Shown one piece after another: positions 50,193 to 58,806 of a stretch of 64,000 bases of DNA. The notes under the pieces were generated by a model. It was given only the letters and a program-made list of their open reading frames with translations, was not told the DNA's origin and searched no databases. Each line of letters begins with the position of its first letter. Within the stretch, counting starts at the first letter, position 1. The DNA is from Bacillus renqingensis. Lineage in GTDB: Bacteria > Bacillota > Bacilli > Bacillales > Cytobacillaceae. The stretch is from contig NZ_JADDIU010000002.1 in assembly GCF_016464375.1 (NCBI RefSeq), positions 124,001 to 188,000 of the forward strand, in the 5' to 3' direction. Both the position numbers and the translations under genes were made by a program.

Positions 50193-50984
50193 ATGAAAAT
50201 AAATGACTATTATCGAGATACTGCTAATTTGAACTTAAATGGCAGTATCGCAGCATTATTGCCGATCGTTTTAATTGTTTGGAGCAATCTGTCTGTAATA
50301 CAAAACGAAGAAATTTTTGTCTTAACGATTCCCTTTTTTCTTTATAGTTTCATATGCTTTCAACTCTATCTCTATCGAAAGAGGCAGTCGATAGCTATAA
50401 GCAGGAATCAGGCCCATTCGCTCCTGGTTAAAGGCGGACAATCGTTATATTCAGCCCGCCATTTATTAGTGCTATATTTTAATACGCAAGCACCAAGTTT
50501 GCTTTTTTACTTTCCTGATGGTCACTTAGCGGGAAGGATTAAGAGAGAACGCCCTAAAGGTTTTCATAAGCTGGATTTAGCTAAATTATACGTTCTTTAT
50601 AACTCTAGTAATGAAGCAATTTCCTGCTTTAGGGTAAAGGGAAAAAAAGCGATTAAAATTGAAGTGTATGATAAAGAGCGAAATTATTTAGGGTGCTTGC
50701 AGAAAACAAAAAAAAGCTGGCGGAAAAGTAAGGAGGAGTTACTGGATGCGGCAGGAAAATATATTGGAAGTGTGGAGGGCCCAGGCATCTTTATGGATGA
50801 AAGAATAATGGATCAGAATCATCAAGAGGTAAGCCGGCTGCGCAGGGGCTGGATGCCCGTAGAATGGAGTTCGTTATTTCCGGAACCGAATACACCGGTT
50901 CTATCATTTGCTGATGATATATCTAAGCAAGAAAGGCTTCTCAGGATGTCATTTCTAATTAATGAATACTTTATTAAGAGGTAG
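50193..50984 (+). CDS. Membrane-anchored protein with a tubby-like C-terminal half
   Basis: 263 residues. Two N-terminal membrane helices (about 18-34 and 42-60, ending at the basic YRKRQS), then a cytosolic region. The C-terminal half, with KAIKIEVYDKERNYLGCLQKTKK and ELLDAAGKYIGSVEGPGIF followed by RGWMPVEWSSLF, alternates short beta strands in the manner of LURP/tubby-like scaffolds seen in Bacillus. That fold call is tentative. AAGGAG ribosome binding site. Position next to dapF gives no clue to its job. Confidence 0.6.
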   Translation: MKINDYYRDTANLNLNGSIAALLPIVLIVWSNLSVIQNEEIFVLTIPFFLYSFICFQLYLYRKRQSIAISRNQAHSLLVKGGQSLYSARHLLVLYFNTQAPSLLFYFPDGHLAGRIKRERPKGFHKLDLAKLYVLYNSSNEAISCFRVKGKKAIKIEVYDKERNYLGCLQKTKKSWRKSKEELLDAAGKYIGSVEGPGIFMDERIMDQNHQEVSRLRRGWMPVEWSSLFPEPNTPVLSFADDISKQERLLRMSFLINEYFIKR

Positions 50985-51047
50985 AAGTTTCCCTCTGCAA
51001 AATAGTTTGATATGATATTTGTATATTTTGTTGCGGGGGTTTTACTA

Positions 51048-52031
51048 GTGAAAATAAACATGATAAAGGGCCATGGTTCTGGCAATGATTTTCTGTTAAT
51101 TGATGAAATGACAAATAATTATCTATTTACGGAATCAGAGCGGGCTGAGCTCGCCAAGCTATTATGCGATAGGAACACTAACCTAGGTGCTGACGGAATT
51201 TTATTTGTATTAAAGAGTGACCACGCTGACGGCAGGATGCGGGTCTTTAATGCTGACGGTTCCGAAGCTTCGATGTGCGGTAATGGGCTGCGGTTAGTTG
51301 CCCGCTATCTATGTGAACTGCTTGGAAAAGATGAAGCGGTCGTTGAAACAATGAGGGCAGACCTTAAGGTGAGTAAACAAGCGGAACTATTACCATCGGT
51401 ACACACTTATCAGGTTGAAATTTCGCCGGTGTTATTTGATTTAAAGGCGTTGCCACTGCAATTAAATAAGCCAACATTATATAATGAGAAAATCACCGGG
51501 CTTTCAGATGAATTACGATTTACCGCCCTAGCTGTACCGAATCCGCATTTAATTGCCATTGTCGATGCAGAGATATTGCAGAGCGAGCTCCAGCAACAAT
51601 TGAGTGAACAGGTCAATGGTCCCAATGAGTTGTTTCCGGATGGTGTTAACGTCAGCTTTGTTAAACCGTTAAAGCCGGGATCCATTTATGTAAGAACATT
51701 TGAACGAGGTGTCGGGTTTACTAATGCCTGTGGAACAGCGATGTCCGCTTCCTCTCTTGTAACTTGTTTACAAGGACTGAATGAGTTGGAATCGGTTATC
51801 GATGTATATAATAATGGTGGAAAAGTCCAATGTATTGTTCACCAACTGGACAGGGAATACAAAATAGATTTAATCGGTAACGCTACTTTCCTTTTTAAAG
51901 CTCAGGTGGGAATTGACCTAACAGAAGGCTCATTTGAAGTAACAGCAAAAAATGAATTAGAAGAGCAGGGTGCCTATGGAAAACTTCAGGCTGAGGCTCG
52001 GCAATATGTAAATGAATACATCAAAGGATAA
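51048..52031 (+). CDS. dapF: Diaminopimelate epimerase-like protein
   Basis: 327 residues from GTG 51048 (GCGGGGG eight bases before). DapF fold: IKGHGSGNDFLLIDE, TNLGADGILFV, FNADGSEASMCGNGLRLVARYL with the first catalytic Cys, VPNPHLI, FERGVGFTNACGTAMSASSLV with the second. Interconverts LL- and meso-diaminopimelate for lysine and peptidoglycan. About 40-50 residues longer than usual DapF because of a C-terminal extension (DLTEGSFEVTAKNELEEQGA). It could be a second epimerase with altered specificity; the usual dapF is generally elsewhere in Bacillus. Confidence 0.85.
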   Translation: MKINMIKGHGSGNDFLLIDEMTNNYLFTESERAELAKLLCDRNTNLGADGILFVLKSDHADGRMRVFNADGSEASMCGNGLRLVARYLCELLGKDEAVVETMRADLKVSKQAELLPSVHTYQVEISPVLFDLKALPLQLNKPTLYNEKITGLSDELRFTALAVPNPHLIAIVDAEILQSELQQQLSEQVNGPNELFPDGVNVSFVKPLKPGSIYVRTFERGVGFTNACGTAMSASSLVTCLQGLNELESVIDVYNNGGKVQCIVHQLDREYKIDLIGNATFLFKAQVGIDLTEGSFEVTAKNELEEQGAYGKLQAEARQYVNEYIKG

Positions 52032-52054
52032 GGGGGCGCCTTATCCTTTTTTGG
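52022..52054. terminator. Bidirectional terminator between dapF and ligD
   Basis: AAAGGATAAGG / CCTTATCCTTTTTT hairpin with GGGCG loop; overlaps the dapF stop region and ends near the ligD stop. Confidence 0.85.
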
Positions 52055-53885
52055 CAATTCCTTGTTTTAAAGCTTCAAGAACTGGGGCGAAGGGCTGGAT
52101 TTCTTTCGTTTGAAAATAGCTTCTAAAAGGGTCTCCTTGTTTCTTAAGGCGATTTAACACATTTTGCATGGTAAATGTTTTTGGATCCAGCGTCCCATCA
52201 ACCTCATGCCAGTAAAGCGGTGTGGCGGCACTAGCCTGTTCATTACCTCTTAATGAATAGGGGGCAACAATCGTTTTGCCTTCTCCATGTTGAACATAGT
52301 CCACATAAAGTTTGTTGCCGCGCTTTTTCTTCATTCGTTCAATTGTAAAGGAGTCAGGATCTTTAGAGATTAAATAATCGGCAATAAAACTGGTAAACAG
52401 CCTCGTATCATCATACGTAAATTCATCTTCCGGCAGCGGCAGGTAAATCTGCAATCCCTTGTTACCTGATGTTTTGATAAAGCTAATTAAATGAAGCTGA
52501 TCAAGTACTTCTTTAATTAATAATGCGGCCTTGATCGCCAAATAGAAATCATCCTTTGATGGGGGGTCCAGATCAAATACAATCTCACTCGGTCCCTTGC
52601 TGTGAATCGTTTGAAATGGAATGTGAAATTCAATCGCCAGCTGATTTCCAAGCCAAATGAATGTTTTAAGATGATTACAAAGGATATAATGAATGCCATC
52701 AGCCAAATGTATGTCAACAAAGTCAGGAGCATAATCGGGACAATTTTTCTGATAAAAAGCTTCGCCGAGCATTCCATGCGGATAGCGGATAACGGTTAAC
52801 AAGCGATTCTTTAAATAGGGCAGCATGTATGGCGAAACTTCTTGTAAATAATGGATATAGTCCGCTTTCCGGATATTAAGCTTATCCCAAAGCGGTTTAT
52901 CGGGGTGGGTTATCTCTAAATTCTTCGGTAAATTCCTCTGTTCCAGCATAAATTTGTCGTAGCTGCATTCGTCTGCTTCTAAATCAAAGCGAAAACGGCT
53001 AAAATGCGGCTCACGCAGCTGGTTGTCTACTAACTCTAAATATTTCACCTCAAGGCAGATAGCCGGTTCGACATAGATAAATTGTTCATCCTCACGTACC
53101 ATATTTTGTTTGATGATCTGTCCGAGTGCTTCTTTTTCATCAGGTTTAAAGCCGAACAGTACTTGACCAATACCGTGAACTTGTTTGTTCTTGTAGACTC
53201 CTACAAAAAAATAGCCATTTGTTTTATCATATGCGGTAACAAAGCAGCTTACATATTTCCAATTTTTATATTTCAGCCATTGTAATGTACGTTTGCCTTC
53301 TTCCCATAGGCCTTGCTTGTTCTTGGCCACGATTCCTTCCCCGTCAAATAACACCACCTTTTCCCATATTTCATTAAAATCTTGATTGGCCAAAACGGGC
53401 TGGAGCAGCTGATCGTTTGCAGGGTCTGCTGCCGCATCCAATCCAAGCGTTTGAAATAATTGCATCAACTTATCTTTTCTTTTTTGATAGGGAAGGTTGT
53501 TTAATGGTTTCCCGGCTAAAATAAGTATGTCGAATACCATCAGGCGGCACGGAGTTAGTTTCGCTTGTTCAGTGATTTTTTTAACTGCCTTTAGGCGGGC
53601 TCGTACCTGAATTGCAGAAAAATTAGCCTTATACGGATTTTCTAACGAAACAAGTTCGCCGTCGAGCTGTAGCGGTAAAAATGGCTTGAATTTCGCTTCA
53701 TTTTTCAATAAAAAGGCTTTTATTTCCGGGAATTGCGGTAACAATGATTTTCCGTTACGGCTTATTAACTCAATCCCGTTTGTGCTCCAATTCAATATAG
53801 CTCGAAAGCCATCATATTTCACCTCATATAACCAGCCCGGACGCACGGGCTTGTCAAAGGTAAGGGTCGGCAGCATAGGTTTCAT
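52041..53885 (-). CDS. ligD: ATP-dependent DNA ligase D (ligase plus polymerase-primase)
   Basis: 614 residues, the Bacillus arrangement: N-terminal ligase domain with nucleotidyl-transfer Lys23 in YEVKYDGFRAIL, then ELVS and EGIVAKN motifs, and a C-terminal AEP-type polymerase/primase domain (TVIRYPHGMLGEAFYQK, IVFDLDPPSK with the metal Asp pair, IKTSGNKGLQIYLP, TIVAPYSLRG). The phosphoesterase domain of Pseudomonas or Mycobacterium LigD is absent. Joins double-strand breaks together with Ku, encoded divergently 125 bases away. ATG behind GGGGGAAAT. Confidence 0.94.
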   Translation of the reverse strand: MKPMLPTLTFDKPVRPGWLYEVKYDGFRAILNWSTNGIELISRNGKSLLPQFPEIKAFLLKNEAKFKPFLPLQLDGELVSLENPYKANFSAIQVRARLKAVKKITEQAKLTPCRLMVFDILILAGKPLNNLPYQKRKDKLMQLFQTLGLDAAADPANDQLLQPVLANQDFNEIWEKVVLFDGEGIVAKNKQGLWEEGKRTLQWLKYKNWKYVSCFVTAYDKTNGYFFVGVYKNKQVHGIGQVLFGFKPDEKEALGQIIKQNMVREDEQFIYVEPAICLEVKYLELVDNQLREPHFSRFRFDLEADECSYDKFMLEQRNLPKNLEITHPDKPLWDKLNIRKADYIHYLQEVSPYMLPYLKNRLLTVIRYPHGMLGEAFYQKNCPDYAPDFVDIHLADGIHYILCNHLKTFIWLGNQLAIEFHIPFQTIHSKGPSEIVFDLDPPSKDDFYLAIKAALLIKEVLDQLHLISFIKTSGNKGLQIYLPLPEDEFTYDDTRLFTSFIADYLISKDPDSFTIERMKKKRGNKLYVDYVQHGEGKTIVAPYSLRGNEQASAATPLYWHEVDGTLDPKTFTMQNVLNRLKKQGDPFRSYFQTKEIQPFAPVLEALKQGIAKKG

Positions 53886-54010
53886 TGGATTTCCCCCTTT
53901 TTAGATTACTTTGTGTAAACTTTTCGAACTTCATTCTTTTCCAAAAGTTATTAAGTATGTGATGACGATCGATTCGCACACTATAATCAAAAAGATTGGA
54001 GAAATTGTTT

Positions 54011-54844
54011 ATGCATACAATGTGGAAGGGAAGCATTAGCTTTGGGCTCGTCAATATCCCAATTAAGCTTCACGCGGCAACAGAGGACAAGGATATCAAG
54101 CTTAGAACGTTGCATAATAAATGCCATGCCCCGATTAAATATGAAAAGGTTTGTTCGGTGTGTGGAGAGGAAGTTAAACCTGAAGACATCGTTAAGGCAT
54201 ATGAATATACAAAAGGAAAATTTGTTGTTCTTGACAAGGATGACCTTGAAAAATTACGCAAGGAAAATGAAGAAAAGGCTGTCGAAATTATTGATTTTGT
54301 CAAAATTGAAGAAATTGACCCGATCTACTTTGAGCGCAGTTATTTTATGTCCCCAAGTGAGGGTGGAATCAAGGCCTATTCATTATTACGCAAGGCACTA
54401 GAGGAAACAGAAAAGGTAGGTCTTGCGAAGATTATAATCCGTTCAAAAGAGCAGCTCGCCCTCATTCGGGTATACGAAAATACATTGGTGATGGAAACGA
54501 TCCATTATCCGGATGAGGTTCGGAAAGCAGGAGATGTACCAAATGTTCCATCAGAAGATAAAGTGACAAAAAAGGAACTCGACACAGCAATATTATTAAT
54601 CGATCAATTAACATCGAAATTTGAGCCGGAAAAATATACCGATGAATATCGAACGGCGCTTCTGGAACTAATCGAATCGAAACGTCAAGGAAAAGAAACG
54701 GTGACCGCTGCAACGAAGGAGCCTGCCGCAAAGAATGTTACGGATTTAATGGCAGCACTGCAAGCATCAATTGACCGGACAAAACCAACAAAGACAGCAG
54801 TACCAAGGAAAAAGAAAACCGCTAAAGTAAAGAAAGAAGCCTAA
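54011..54844 (+). CDS. ku: Ku, non-homologous end-joining protein
   Basis: 277 residues from ATG 54011 (GGAGAAATTG before it). Homodimeric ring that binds DNA ends. Seen: MWKGSISFGLVNIPIKLHAAT, HNKCHAPIKYEKVCSVCGEEV, VLDKDDLEKL, FMSPSEGGIKAYSLLRKALEE and a basic C-terminal tail (KPTKTAVPRKKKTAKVKK) as in other bacterial Ku. Divergent from ligD; in B. subtilis the pair acts in spores under sigma-G. I looked for a sigma-G promoter (CACACTATAAT near 53977) but the -35 is not convincing. Confidence 0.94.
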   Translation: MHTMWKGSISFGLVNIPIKLHAATEDKDIKLRTLHNKCHAPIKYEKVCSVCGEEVKPEDIVKAYEYTKGKFVVLDKDDLEKLRKENEEKAVEIIDFVKIEEIDPIYFERSYFMSPSEGGIKAYSLLRKALEETEKVGLAKIIIRSKEQLALIRVYENTLVMETIHYPDEVRKAGDVPNVPSEDKVTKKELDTAILLIDQLTSKFEPEKYTDEYRTALLELIESKRQGKETVTAATKEPAAKNVTDLMAALQASIDRTKPTKTAVPRKKKTAKVKKEA

Positions 54845-54862
54845 GGAAGTTTTCAAAGTTAA

Positions 54863-54891
54863 TTGACAATTGATTGTATCCACGATATAAT
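54863..54891 (+). promoter_or_regulatory. Consensus sigma-A promoter of the csp gene
   Basis: TTGACA at 54863-54868, 17-base spacer, TATAAT at 54886-54891: a perfect match at both hexamers and the spacing. Transcript start expected near 54898. Confidence 0.88.
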
Positions 54892-54934
54892 GGGTGTACG
54901 CTTTTAAGTTCGTTTAATATTTATTGGATTAGTA

Positions 54935-54996
54935 GTCGTAACTGCACGAAAATGTGGGTGATGTCTATTACCTAGCGTGTAAGTACGGCTTTTTTA
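54935..54996 (+). promoter_or_regulatory. Terminator-like hairpin in the csp leader
   Basis: GTCGTAACTGCAC (54935-54947) pairs with GTGTAAGTACGGC (54977-54989), with two mismatches and two G-T pairs, and TTTTTT follows at once. It lies about 37 bases into the transcript and 50 bases before the csp start: an attenuator or the 3' end of a small RNA. Confidence 0.55.
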
Positions 54997-55047
54997 TTTA
55001 AATGTAAGCTTAACTTTAAAGTGAACAATATGTTGGGGGTAAGATCC

Positions 55048-55248
55048 ATGAATAACGGTAAAGTAAAATGGTTTAATGCAGAAAAAGGTTTTGGATTTAT
55101 TGAAGCGGATGGTGGTCAAGATGTATTCGTTCACTTCTCAGCCATTCAATCCGAAGGCTTCAAAACATTAGAAGAAGGTCAACCCGTTTCCTTCGATATC
55201 GTTGAAGGTGCTCGCGGACCACAAGCAGCAAACGTACAAGCTGTTTAA
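55048..55248 (+). CDS. Cold-shock protein (CspA/CspB family)
   Basis: 66 residues from ATG 55048 (GGGGGTAAG before it). Single OB-fold RNA-binding protein: [20 protein letters not shown] with RNP1 (KGFGFIE) and VFVHFSAIQ (RNP2), as in CspB/CspD. Acts as an RNA chaperone that melts mRNA structure in the cold and in stationary phase. Long structured leader (about 150 bases), typical of csp genes. Followed by a strong terminator. Confidence 0.95.
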   Translation: MNNGKVKWFNAEKGFGFIEADGGQDVFVHFSAIQSEGFKTLEEGQPVSFDIVEGARGPQAANVQAV

Positions 55249-55260
55249 TCTTTCGTTAAC

Positions 55261-55299
55261 AAAGAGGTGATGCAATCGTAAAAAGCATCACCTCTTTAA
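55261..55299 (+). terminator. Terminator after csp
   Basis: AAAGAGGTGATGC / GCATCACCTCTTT perfect 13-pair hairpin with an 11-base loop. Confidence 0.85.
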
Positions 55300-55326
55300 C
55301 TATAGCAGAAGTAAGGGGGAAAAGAA

Positions 55327-55527
55327 TTGGCATTTGGTAGAAGAAATGAAGAGGAGATCATATTAGAAGAGACAAAAATTTGGGTTTGCAATTCATCTAA
55401 ATGTAAATGCTGGATTCGTGACAATTTTAAGAGCAGTGATGTACCCCGATGCCCAATATGCAATAGTGAGATGAGTCAAACAAAAAAAGAATTACAGGTA
55501 TTACACAATCATAGTAAGAATTATTAA
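55327..55527 (+). CDS. YdjO-like cold-inducible zinc-finger protein
   Basis: 66 residues from TTG 55327 with AAGGGGGAA before it. WVCNSSKCKCWIRDNF ... DVPRCPICNSEM: a CxxxxCxC and CPIC pair that likely bind zinc, as in B. subtilis YdjO, which is cold-inducible in my recollection. Position 79 bases after a cold-shock gene agrees with that. A terminator hairpin follows. Confidence 0.78.
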   Translation: MAFGRRNEEEIILEETKIWVCNSSKCKCWIRDNFKSSDVPRCPICNSEMSQTKKELQVLHNHSKNY

Positions 55528-55528
55528 C

Positions 55529-55554
55529 AAAGCAGGCAGCCCTGCTTTTTTTTT
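55529..55554 (+). terminator. Terminator after the YdjO-like gene
   Basis: AAAGCAGG / CCTGCTTT hairpin followed by a run of T. Confidence 0.85.
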
Positions 55555-55657
55555 GGAGATTTTGAATTTAATGTGAATAATGATACATACCGCTTCCTAT
55601 TTTGAAACAATACGATAAGATAGAATAGGAAAGTTTAGAAAAAATTCCATTTAAATT

Positions 55658-55673
55658 TGTGAAATATTTCACA
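55658..55673 (+). promoter_or_regulatory. Fnr/Rex-like palindrome upstream of the DMSO reductase
   Basis: TGTGAAATATTTCACA is a perfect TGTGA-N6-TCACA Fnr/Crp-type site; within TTGTGAAATATTTCACAT it also fits the Rex consensus TTGTGAAN4TTCACAA in 17 of 18 positions. Centred about 96 bases before the gene. Points to anaerobic or redox control. Confidence 0.72.
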
Positions 55674-55761
55674 TTATTTTCAGCTTGAACTTGAATTTAT
55701 GCTGCTCCAGGATTTTGCGTTTTGATTGACAAAATTACAAGAGTTAAGGAGGCAGTAATTG

Positions 55762-58155
55762 ATGTCTGAAAAGAATGGTTTAAAAGGTCTATTAATGAAT
55801 AAAATGCAGCGGCGTACCTTTTTAAAATGGTCCGGTGCCATTGGCATACCGGCTATTGCCGGTGGAATCGGGACAAAGATGCTGGTGGATCGAAAAGGGG
55901 CTGAAAAAATTTCAAGTACAAATGATTCGGAAAAGATTATTTCGACCTGCAGTATTAATAACTGTGGCGGGCGCTGTGTGATTAAGGCACATGTTAAGGA
56001 TGGAACCGTTGTTAGAATTAGTACTGACACGCATGATGGCGGTGATCCTTCCACTCCACCGCTTAGGGCTTGTGTCAGGGGACGAAATTATCGGAAAATG
56101 CTCTACCATCCTGACCGCTTAAAATATCCGATGAAACGGGTGGGCCAACGCGGAGAAGGAAAGTTTGAGAGAATTTCTTGGGAAGAAGCCATTGAAACGA
56201 TTGCTTCGGAGGTAAAACGGATTGGCGATACGTACGGACCAGAATCAAGGTATGTTCATTACGCATCTGGCCAAAGTGGGGGAATTCATGGAGGAAGGAA
56301 TGCGGCGAGAAAATTACTTTCCCTTACAGGAGGATTTTTAAATTACTACAATGACTATAGCTCAGGGGCTGGAAATGTGGCGACTCCTTATACATATGGG
56401 ACGAATAATTCGGGCAGCAGTTTCGATACCCTGTTACATTCTAAATACATTATTTTATGGGGGCAAAACCCGGCGGAAATGATTTTTTCGACGCCATACC
56501 GCGAATATTTAATGCAGGCAAAGAAGAATGGAGCCAAAATTATCGTCATTGATCCAAGATACAGTGACACAGCTATCGCTTTTGCGGATGAATGGATTCC
56601 AATCCTGCCTACGACAGACAATAGCCTCATGGATGCCATCGGTTATACAATCGTTAGTGAAGAATTACAGGATCAAGAATTTTTGAATAAATATTGTATT
56701 GGTTTTGACGGTGACCATATGCCTAAAGGGGTAGCAAAGGAAGAATCGCTCAAAAGTTACCTGCTTGGTGAAAAGGACGGGGTTCCAAAAACACCGGAAT
56801 GGGCAGAAAAAATTTGCCGTGTACCGGCAGCGAAAATTCGAGAAATCGCAAGAGCTTATGCAACGGCAAAACCTGCAGCCTTAATTCAAGGCTGGGGGGC
56901 ACAACGACAGGCATATGGCGAGCAGTTCATGCGCGGAGGGGCACAGCTGGCCTGTCTAACAGGAAATGTTGGAAAACTTGGCGGCTGGGCGGCGGGCACC
57001 GGGTATTCAAGCCGTTCCGATATTGTTCACCCTTTTACATACGAAAATCCGGTGAAAGCATCTATTCCTTGTTTTCTGTGGACGAAGGCAGTTGAAAAAG
57101 GCACGGAAATGACAGCTGCTGATGGCTTAATTGGAACTGATCGATTAAATACCAATATCAAACTAATTTTTAATCTGGCTGGCAACATGCTCATCAACCA
57201 GCATTCTGATATAAACAAAACAAGAAAACTGCTGGAAGATGAAAGGAAGGTAGAATTTATCGTTGTCAGTGATCTGTTTATGACGCCGAGTGCAAAATTT
57301 GCTGACATCCTATTACCTGGAACCACCTTTTTTGAACGCTACGATATTGGCTTGCCTTGGGGAAATGGGGATTATGTTATTTTTGGTGATAAAGCAATTG
57401 ATCCGTTATATGAATGCCGTGATGAATATGATGTATTTGCAGAAGTAGCGGATAAGCTGGGCCTTAAGGAAAAATTTACGGAGGGGAAGACAACGCTTGA
57501 CCTTGTCAAGGATAGCATTGAGAGAACAAGAAAAGAGATCGATCCGAATTTCCCGACATTTGAAGAGTTTCGAAAAATGGGGGTTTATCATTTTAAGTAT
57601 AATGAGCCACTTATCGGATTTAAAGAACAAATTGATGATTTGGAGAACCATCCGTTTGAGACACCATCCGGGAAAATTGAATTATTTTCAAAGGCATTGT
57701 GGGATATGAATCAGCATGATGAAATTCCGGCGATTGCGAAATATATACCGTCATGGGAAGGTCCAGAAGATCCATTAAAAGAAAAATATCCACTACAGTT
57801 GATCAGTTGGCATTATAAGCGCCGCTGTCATTCCACCTATGATAACCAGCCGTGGTTGGAGGAAGCAGCGAAACAGGAAATGTGGATAAATCCTATTGAT
57901 GCCACAAAGCGTGGGATTAATGATGGGGACCGGGTCAAAGTCTTTAATGATCGGGGAACGTTGTTTATTGATGTAAAGGTGACACCGCGTATTACACCAG
58001 GTGTCGTAGGAATTCCTCAAGGTGCTTGGTATACACCTGATAAAGCGGGGCTGGATCAACGCGGTTCCTTAAATGTTTTAACATCTCAGCGGCCAACGCC
58101 GCTGGCAAAAGCAAATCCGCAGCAGACAAACCTTGTTGATGTGAAAAAAGCATAA
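55762..58155 (+). CDS. DMSO-reductase-family molybdopterin catalytic subunit
   Basis: 797 residues from ATG 55762 (AAGGAGG before it). Tat signal: RRTFLKW (Arg17-Arg18) followed by a hydrophobic stretch, so exported folded through TatAC. Seen: 4Fe-4S motif CSINNCGGRC (63-72, C-x4-C-x3-C) with a fourth Cys in LRACVRGR, WEEAIETIASEVKRIG, VHYASGQSG, WGQNPAEMIF, IIVIDPRYSDT and the C-terminal molybdopterin-binding domain with NDRGTLFIDVKV and RGSLNVLTS. Related to DmsA. The electron acceptor (DMSO, TMAO or another S/N-oxide) cannot be deduced. Confidence 0.9.
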   Translation: MSEKNGLKGLLMNKMQRRTFLKWSGAIGIPAIAGGIGTKMLVDRKGAEKISSTNDSEKIISTCSINNCGGRCVIKAHVKDGTVVRISTDTHDGGDPSTPPLRACVRGRNYRKMLYHPDRLKYPMKRVGQRGEGKFERISWEEAIETIASEVKRIGDTYGPESRYVHYASGQSGGIHGGRNAARKLLSLTGGFLNYYNDYSSGAGNVATPYTYGTNNSGSSFDTLLHSKYIILWGQNPAEMIFSTPYREYLMQAKKNGAKIIVIDPRYSDTAIAFADEWIPILPTTDNSLMDAIGYTIVSEELQDQEFLNKYCIGFDGDHMPKGVAKEESLKSYLLGEKDGVPKTPEWAEKICRVPAAKIREIARAYATAKPAALIQGWGAQRQAYGEQFMRGGAQLACLTGNVGKLGGWAAGTGYSSRSDIVHPFTYENPVKASIPCFLWTKAVEKGTEMTAADGLIGTDRLNTNIKLIFNLAGNMLINQHSDINKTRKLLEDERKVEFIVVSDLFMTPSAKFADILLPGTTFFERYDIGLPWGNGDYVIFGDKAIDPLYECRDEYDVFAEVADKLGLKEKFTEGKTTLDLVKDSIERTRKEIDPNFPTFEEFRKMGVYHFKYNEPLIGFKEQIDDLENHPFETPSGKIELFSKALWDMNQHDEIPAIAKYIPSWEGPEDPLKEKYPLQLISWHYKRRCHSTYDNQPWLEEAAKQEMWINPIDATKRGINDGDRVKVFNDRGTLFIDVKVTPRITPGVVGIPQGAWYTPDKAGLDQRGSLNVLTSQRPTPLAKANPQQTNLVDVKKA

Positions 58156-58167
58156 GGAGTGAGAAGG

Positions 58168-58749
58168 TTGGCACAATTAGGATTTTATATTAATCAAAGC
58201 CTTTGTACTGGCTGTAAGGCTTGTGCTGTTGCTTGTAAGGATAAAAATAATCTGGATGTTGGTGTCAATTTCCGCCGTGTTTATTCCTATGAGGATGGCA
58301 GCTTTATAAAGCAGCCAACAGGCGGGATAGTTCATAACATAAAGGCTTATTACTTTTCAATCTCTTGTAATCACTGCACACAGCCGAAATGCGTTTTGAG
58401 CTGTCCGGTTGGTGCGATTGTTAAAGACAAAGAAAATGGTGTAGTGACGATTGATCAAGATGTATGTGTGGGATCTCGTTTATGTGTCACGGCCTGTCCT
58501 TACGGTGCCCCACAGTATAATGAAAGGGTCTTCAAATCGAACAAATGTGACTTCTGCCTCGATCTTCAAGCAAAGGGTGAGGAACCTGTTTGTGTTTCGT
58601 CCTGTCCGATGCGGGCGATTGAATTTGGAGAAATCAAAGAGCTGCGAAGAAAGTATGGAACAGTCAGTCAAATCATCGGAATGCCAAGTAGTGAGATTAC
58701 GCAGCCAAACATTGTGATAACACCTCACAGAGACGCCAAAAAAAATTAA
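58168..58749 (+). CDS. DmsB-like four-cluster ferredoxin subunit
   Basis: 193 residues from TTG 58168 (AAGGAG nine bases before). Electron-transfer subunit of the enzyme above. Cys groups: C13/16/19/23, C67/70/75/79, then C100, Ser103, C106, C110 (VCVGSRLCVTACPYGAPQYN), and C127/130/142/146. The usual second Cys of the third group (CxxCRYC) is Ser103, so that cluster is probably [3Fe-4S] rather than [4Fe-4S]. No membrane anchor (DmsC) gene follows; a terminator does. Confidence 0.9.
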   Translation: MAQLGFYINQSLCTGCKACAVACKDKNNLDVGVNFRRVYSYEDGSFIKQPTGGIVHNIKAYYFSISCNHCTQPKCVLSCPVGAIVKDKENGVVTIDQDVCVGSRLCVTACPYGAPQYNERVFKSNKCDFCLDLQAKGEEPVCVSSCPMRAIEFGEIKELRRKYGTVSQIIGMPSSEITQPNIVITPHRDAKKN

Positions 58750-58757
58750 ACCGAAAT

Positions 58758-58791
58758 GGAAAAAACGCCAGAAACTATTGGCGTTTTTTTC
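58758..58791 (+). terminator. Terminator after the ferredoxin subunit
   Basis: AAAAAACGCCA / TGGCGTTTTTTT hairpin with a GAAACTAT loop. Confidence 0.88.
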
Positions 58792-58806
58792 ATAGTAAGT
58801 TATGTA

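Noticed and set aside
53941-54010. Possible sigma-G promoter (CACACTATAAT) for ku/ligD
   Set aside because: The -10 is suggestive, but no TGAATA-like -35 lies at the right distance on either strand.
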